Translations under genes and position numbers: made by a program
Part shown: positions 60,744 through 64,000 of the stretch, in pieces
How the letters are laid out: the number at the start of each line of letters is the position of its first letter
Position numbering within the stretch: the stretch's first letter is position 1
Origin: Verrucomicrobiota bacterium
Lineage (GTDB): Bacteria; Verrucomicrobiota; Verrucomicrobiae; Limisphaerales; UBA11358
NCBI GenBank assembly: GCA_014860005.1
Contig: JACZKP010000069.1
Span: forward strand, 28,691 to 92,690
Length of the DNA: 64,000 nucleotides
Reading direction: 5' to 3'
Notes under the pieces: generated by a model
Databases searched by the model: none
Told to the model about the DNA's origin: nothing
What the model saw: only the letters and a program-made list of their open reading frames with translations

Positions 60744-61832
60744 ATGGAATTGTTTTACAAGATCCTCAAGACCGCTGTGGACGGCGGCGCTTCGGACATT
60801 CACCTCAAGATCAACGGTCCGGTCGTGTTCCGCATCAATCGCGAACTCATCGCCATCGAATGCCCGTTTCCCACCGAGGAATGGATGAACAAGGCGGTGG
60901 ATGCCGTCACACCCGTGCATCTGCGCAAGCGGGTGGACGAGGAGCGTGAGGTGGATTTCTCCTATTTTGTGCCAGGCATCGGCCGGTTCCGCACGAATCT
61001 GTTTCAACAGCGCGGGCAATGGTGTCTGGCGATGCGCTACGTCAAGACCAACGTTCCCAGTTTCCTGGAACTCGGTTTGCTGGAGCAGATCAAGAAGATC
61101 GCCGAGTCTCCGCGCGGCATCGTGCTGGTGGCCGGCTCGACCGGTTGCGGCAAATCCACCACGCTGGCGGCGATGATCGAGCACATCAATGCCAACTTCA
61201 AAAAGCACATCATCACGTTGGAAGACCCGATTGAATATGTGTTCGAAGACAATCAGTGCGTGATCGAGCAGCGCGAAGTGGGTTTGGACACGCTCTCCTT
61301 CCATCACGCGCTCAAACACGTTCTGCGCCAGGACCCGGACATCATCATGATCGGCGAAATGCGCGACGACATCAGCTTCACCTCGGCCATGAGCGCGGCG
61401 GACACCGGGCATCTGGTGTTGTCCACCTTGCACACCACCAACGCCTCCCAGTCGGTCAACCGCATTCTGGATTTCTTTGCCGCCGACGAACGCGAACAAA
61501 TCCGGCGGCAGCTTGCCGGCACTTTGCAGGCGGTGGTATGCCAGCGCATGGTGCCGACCATTGCTGGCAGCATGACGCCTGCGTTGGAAATCATGATCAA
61601 CACGCCGACCGTGAAGAAGTTGATCGAGGAAAACCGTTTGGACAAACTGCCCGCCGCCATCGAAACCGGCAACGACGACGGAATGCTCAATTTCAATCAG
61701 GCACTCTTCCAGTTGGTCAAGGAAGGCAAGGTTACCGAACGCGAAGCCCTGGCCAAGGCGAGCAATCCGCAGGCGTTGGAGATGAATTTCAAGGGCATCT
61801 TCCTGGACGAAGGCCGCCGAATTCTTTCCTGA
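60744..61832 (+). CDS. pilT: Type IV pilus retraction ATPase PilT
   Basis: A 362-residue hexameric ATPase. It has the N-terminal SDIHLKINGPVVFRI, Walker A GSTGCGKST (131-139), the Asp box TLEDPIEYVF, Walker B IIMIGEMRD, and the His box GHLVLSTLHTTNA. The retraction-specific tail (AIETGNDDGM) matches the PilT AIRNLIRE-type region only loosely. Length is typical. Together with the prepilin at 40 kb it indicates type IV pilus or pseudopilus machinery elsewhere in the genome. Confidence 0.93.
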   Translation: MELFYKILKTAVDGGASDIHLKINGPVVFRINRELIAIECPFPTEEWMNKAVDAVTPVHLRKRVDEEREVDFSYFVPGIGRFRTNLFQQRGQWCLAMRYVKTNVPSFLELGLLEQIKKIAESPRGIVLVAGSTGCGKSTTLAAMIEHINANFKKHIITLEDPIEYVFEDNQCVIEQREVGLDTLSFHHALKHVLRQDPDIIMIGEMRDDISFTSAMSAADTGHLVLSTLHTTNASQSVNRILDFFAADEREQIRRQLAGTLQAVVCQRMVPTIAGSMTPALEIMINTPTVKKLIEENRLDKLPAAIETGNDDGMLNFNQALFQLVKEGKVTEREALAKASNPQALEMNFKGIFLDEGRRILS

Positions 61833-61856
61833 CGACGCCCACGCCGACGCCACGCG

Positions 61857-63185
61857 TTAACTGCGACCGACGACGTAAAACTCCCGGTGCTCCAGCCGGC
61901 TCACGATCATTTCGACCGTGCGCTCGATGGCCCCGAGGTTGGCACGAACGACCTTTAGGGCGTTCTGACCCAATTGTTCCCGGCGCGCCGGGTCGGACAG
62001 CAGTTGAGCGAGGGCGGATTCCAGTTCCGCCGCGTTCTGCACCTGCACCGCGCCGTCCTGGGCAACAAAATTGCGCACGACCTCGGCGAAGTTCTGCATG
62101 TTCGGACCAAATACCATTGGCTTGGCCAGCGCCCCCGGTTCGATGGGATTCTGTCCGCCCGCGGCCGTGAGACTCTTGCCGACGAAAATGACGGTGGCGT
62201 GTTCGTAAAAATATCTGAGTTCGCCGGTGGTGTTCACCACCAGACATTGCAGTTCACCAGGGTTGCGCTGGTACTTCGCCGTGATCTCGCTGCGGTAGGC
62301 GAACTTCACTCCGTGGGCATCCAGTTCGCGGCCGACCTCGCGGCTGCGCTCGAAATGGCGCGGGACGAGAATCAGGAACAAGTCCGGAAACCGCGAGCGC
62401 AACCGGAGGAATGTTTCCGCGAGGATGGCCTCCTCCCCCGCGTGCGTGCTGCCACCCACCAACAAGGGTGTGTTCGGTGGCACGCCCAGTTGTTGGAGCA
62501 GGGACGGGACGTTCAACAGCCGGCGTTCATTGAGCTTGGCGGCGTCGAATTTCATGCTGCCAACGACGTGGACGGCTTCCGGACGGCAGCCCAGCGTGCG
62601 CAACTTGGCGGCATCAGCTTCGTTCTGCGCCCCGACGCCGGCAAAGGTGCGGAAGAGTCGCCGAAACAGAAACGCACAAAGCCGGTAGCGCCGATACGAG
62701 CGATCCGACAAGCGCGCGTTCACCAGGAACAACGGGATGTCCTGGTTGCTCGCCCGCCAGATAAAGTTCGGCCAAATCTCGGCCTCAACGAGCACGACGG
62801 CTTCGGGTTTGACGGTGGCCAGCGCGCGGGCCACGTATCTCCGGCGGTCCAACGGATAGTAAATCTTGCTGATGTGCGTGGGCAGTTTCTTGTGCAATTC
62901 GCCCATGCCTGTGGTGGTGGTGGTGGAGACGACGATCTTGGCATTTGGCAGGCGCGGCTCCAAGGCGCGGATCAGTTGCGTGCAGATGTTGACCTCGCCG
63001 ACGCTAACCGCGTGAAACCAGATTACCCGCCGATTGGTGAGTGCCTGCTTGAGCTTCGGGTCGTACCGGCCAAACCGCTGCATGAAACCGTCCACCCAAT
63101 TGCCGCGCCGCCATAGTCGAAGAAAATAATACGGCGCCGACACGACGAAAAAAAACAGGAACAGAATGTTGTAAAGAGTCCTCAC
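61857..63185 (-). CDS. waaA: 3-deoxy-D-manno-octulosonic acid transferase (Kdo transferase)
   Basis: A 442-residue GT30 enzyme adding Kdo to lipid A in the inner membrane. An N-terminal membrane anchor (about 1-22) precedes the GT-B domains. Recognisable parts are IWFHAVSVGEVN, VLVEAEIWPNFIW, NARLSDRSYRRY, GSTHAGEEAIL, RHFERS and GGQNPIEPGALAKPMVFGPNMQNF. It shows that the organism makes LPS. Convergent with pilT. Confidence 0.95.
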   Translation of the reverse strand: MRTLYNILFLFFFVVSAPYYFLRLWRRGNWVDGFMQRFGRYDPKLKQALTNRRVIWFHAVSVGEVNICTQLIRALEPRLPNAKIVVSTTTTTGMGELHKKLPTHISKIYYPLDRRRYVARALATVKPEAVVLVEAEIWPNFIWRASNQDIPLFLVNARLSDRSYRRYRLCAFLFRRLFRTFAGVGAQNEADAAKLRTLGCRPEAVHVVGSMKFDAAKLNERRLLNVPSLLQQLGVPPNTPLLVGGSTHAGEEAILAETFLRLRSRFPDLFLILVPRHFERSREVGRELDAHGVKFAYRSEITAKYQRNPGELQCLVVNTTGELRYFYEHATVIFVGKSLTAAGGQNPIEPGALAKPMVFGPNMQNFAEVVRNFVAQDGAVQVQNAAELESALAQLLSDPARREQLGQNALKVVRANLGAIERTVEMIVSRLEHREFYVVGRS

Positions 63186-63500
63186 GCTAAGCTTGCATCA
63201 TCCGATTGTTTTGAATCTCCCGCAAACTCGTTCGTGGCGCAAAGAAAATGTTCAGCTTGAGGTAAAAATCTGCTCACTGAGAGTCGTCGAACCTCAGGCC
63301 GAAGCCTGTCCGTGGCCAGGAAGCGCGCACGGAACGGGATTCGCGCGGCTTCGTTTCAAATCGTGAAATCGTTGCATTCCGGCTTCACCACTGCGATCAG
63401 CGTGGAAAAACGTGGCGGCGATGGTGGCGCTGGTGAGGACGAAAAATCTATTCAGAAGGTTGGCATCCGGGCCCGGCCCGGGGCTACGGTTTCGCAAAAA
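63186..63500. other. Gene-free spacer
   Basis: I see no supported gene, RNA or repeat between waaA and the zinc-ribbon fragment. Confidence 0.45.
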
Positions 63501-64000
63501 TCAGAAATTAAATATACTGAGTACGCCTTCAATCACGACCTCAACAAGCGCATCAACGGCGCCATTGCCGACGGTTTCGTTGAACTTGGATGGAGCTTGG
63601 TAATCCACCCCGGAAATGGTTGTTCCGTGAACAAAGACGCCCTTGCAGGCTTGGCATTGATAGGCGTCAAAACCGTGATTGGAGCCTGGGATGAGGGTAT
63701 GGTCATTGCAGCGCGGGCAGGTCAACTGATCGGCTCGAGCGAAGATCATGCGTGGAGACCAAGGCGACGGAGGGAAGCGAGTGCGATTTGGGTGCGCGTC
63801 TCGGTAACTTTCGATCTCCCCAGCATCAAACCAAATTCCGCGACAAGCGGTGCAATGGTCTAGGAATTTGTCGGACTTAGAAAACCGATTGAAGGAGTGG
63901 AAACTATTGCGGTCCCCGGTCGCTGCTAATACCGAGGGTCTGCGGCCCGCTCGCCGGACTTCTGACTGCGTTCCCGGACGCGCCGGCGGGTCTTTCGCCG
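63501..64000 (-). CDS. TFIIB-type zinc-ribbon protein, extending to the window edge
   Basis: The 3' part (63501-63749, from an ATG) encodes 82 residues with one zinc ribbon: LTCPRCNDHTL and YQCQACKGVFVHG. The same frame stays open upstream to the edge and encodes HCTACRGIWFDAGEIESY, the second half of a zf-TFIIB motif. So the gene may be longer than the ATG frame suggests; no start codon is visible in the open part. These small proteins probably bind zinc; function is unknown. Confidence 0.55.
   Translation of the reverse strand, partial: AKDPPARPGTQSEVRRAGRRPSVLAATGDRNSFHSFNRFSKSDKFLDHCTACRGIWFDAGEIESYRDAHPNRTRFPPSPWSPRMIFARADQLTCPRCNDHTLIPGSNHGFDAYQCQACKGVFVHGTTISGVDYQAPSKFNETVGNGAVDALVEVVIEGVLSIFNF

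Overview
The window looks like a chromosomal segment of a Gram-negative, GC-rich member of the Verrucomicrobiota, most likely a Pedosphaera/Limisphaerales-type lineage. Four things point there: a type II-secretion-like prepilin with the N-terminal motif typical of this superphylum, an LPS Kdo transferase (waaA), a folP-cdaA-ybbR-glmM cluster, and many hairpin and 7-8 bp tandem repeats, some lying inside genes. The assignment is inference; there is no rRNA. One tRNA-Leu(GAG) is present at 38810-38894. I see no transposase, integrase, phage gene or CRISPR array.

Layout. 1-9.7 kb holds housekeeping and orphan genes: a DUF192 lipoprotein, an HGSNAT-like acyltransferase, exonuclease III, IscA/ErpA- and HscB-type Fe-S assembly proteins, a glycogen branching enzyme, a lone receiver-domain protein and coaE. 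10-32 kb is a copper/heavy-metal resistance island. It has two CorE-like ECF sigma factors with CxC linkers and Cys-rich tails, small His/Cys-rich proteins (two with frameshifts at C-runs), a YHS protein, an HAE1-type RND tripartite pump, a Cu+ P1B-ATPase with an unusually long metal-binding N-terminus, and a CusC-CusB-CusA-like RND pump. Two paralogous small Cys proteins bracket the Cus genes. The two sigma genes are divergent from metal genes, so I infer they sense metal and switch on the island.

32-35.6 kb (minus strand) is folP-cdaA-ybbR(cdaR)-glmM with ATGA overlaps at two junctions, linking c-di-AMP synthesis to cell-wall precursor supply. 35.6-45.4 kb holds a VOC protein, an oligopeptide-type solute-binding protein, the tRNA, ribE, a prepilin, ribD, a Trp/Tyr/Pro-rich secreted protein and an SGNH hydrolase. 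45.7-54 kb holds a BaiN-like flavoprotein, a YebC regulator, a PQQ-type beta-propeller, an M19 dipeptidase and a psd-pssA-lysE operon for phosphatidylethanolamine synthesis. 54-64 kb holds a Tat-type fucose-isomerase-like protein with a secreted partner, an omega-amidase-like nitrilase, a beta-CASP nuclease, a PilZ-like protein plus PilT, waaA and a zinc-ribbon fragment at the window edge.

The most unusual theme is repeat DNA inside reading frames. Palindromic or tandem-repeat elements sit in frame in glgB, the cusC-like gene, cusB, cusA and probably ribD, and the whole cusB-cusA spacer is repeat modules. This resembles in principle the palindromic elements of Rickettsia genes, but the families here look distinct.
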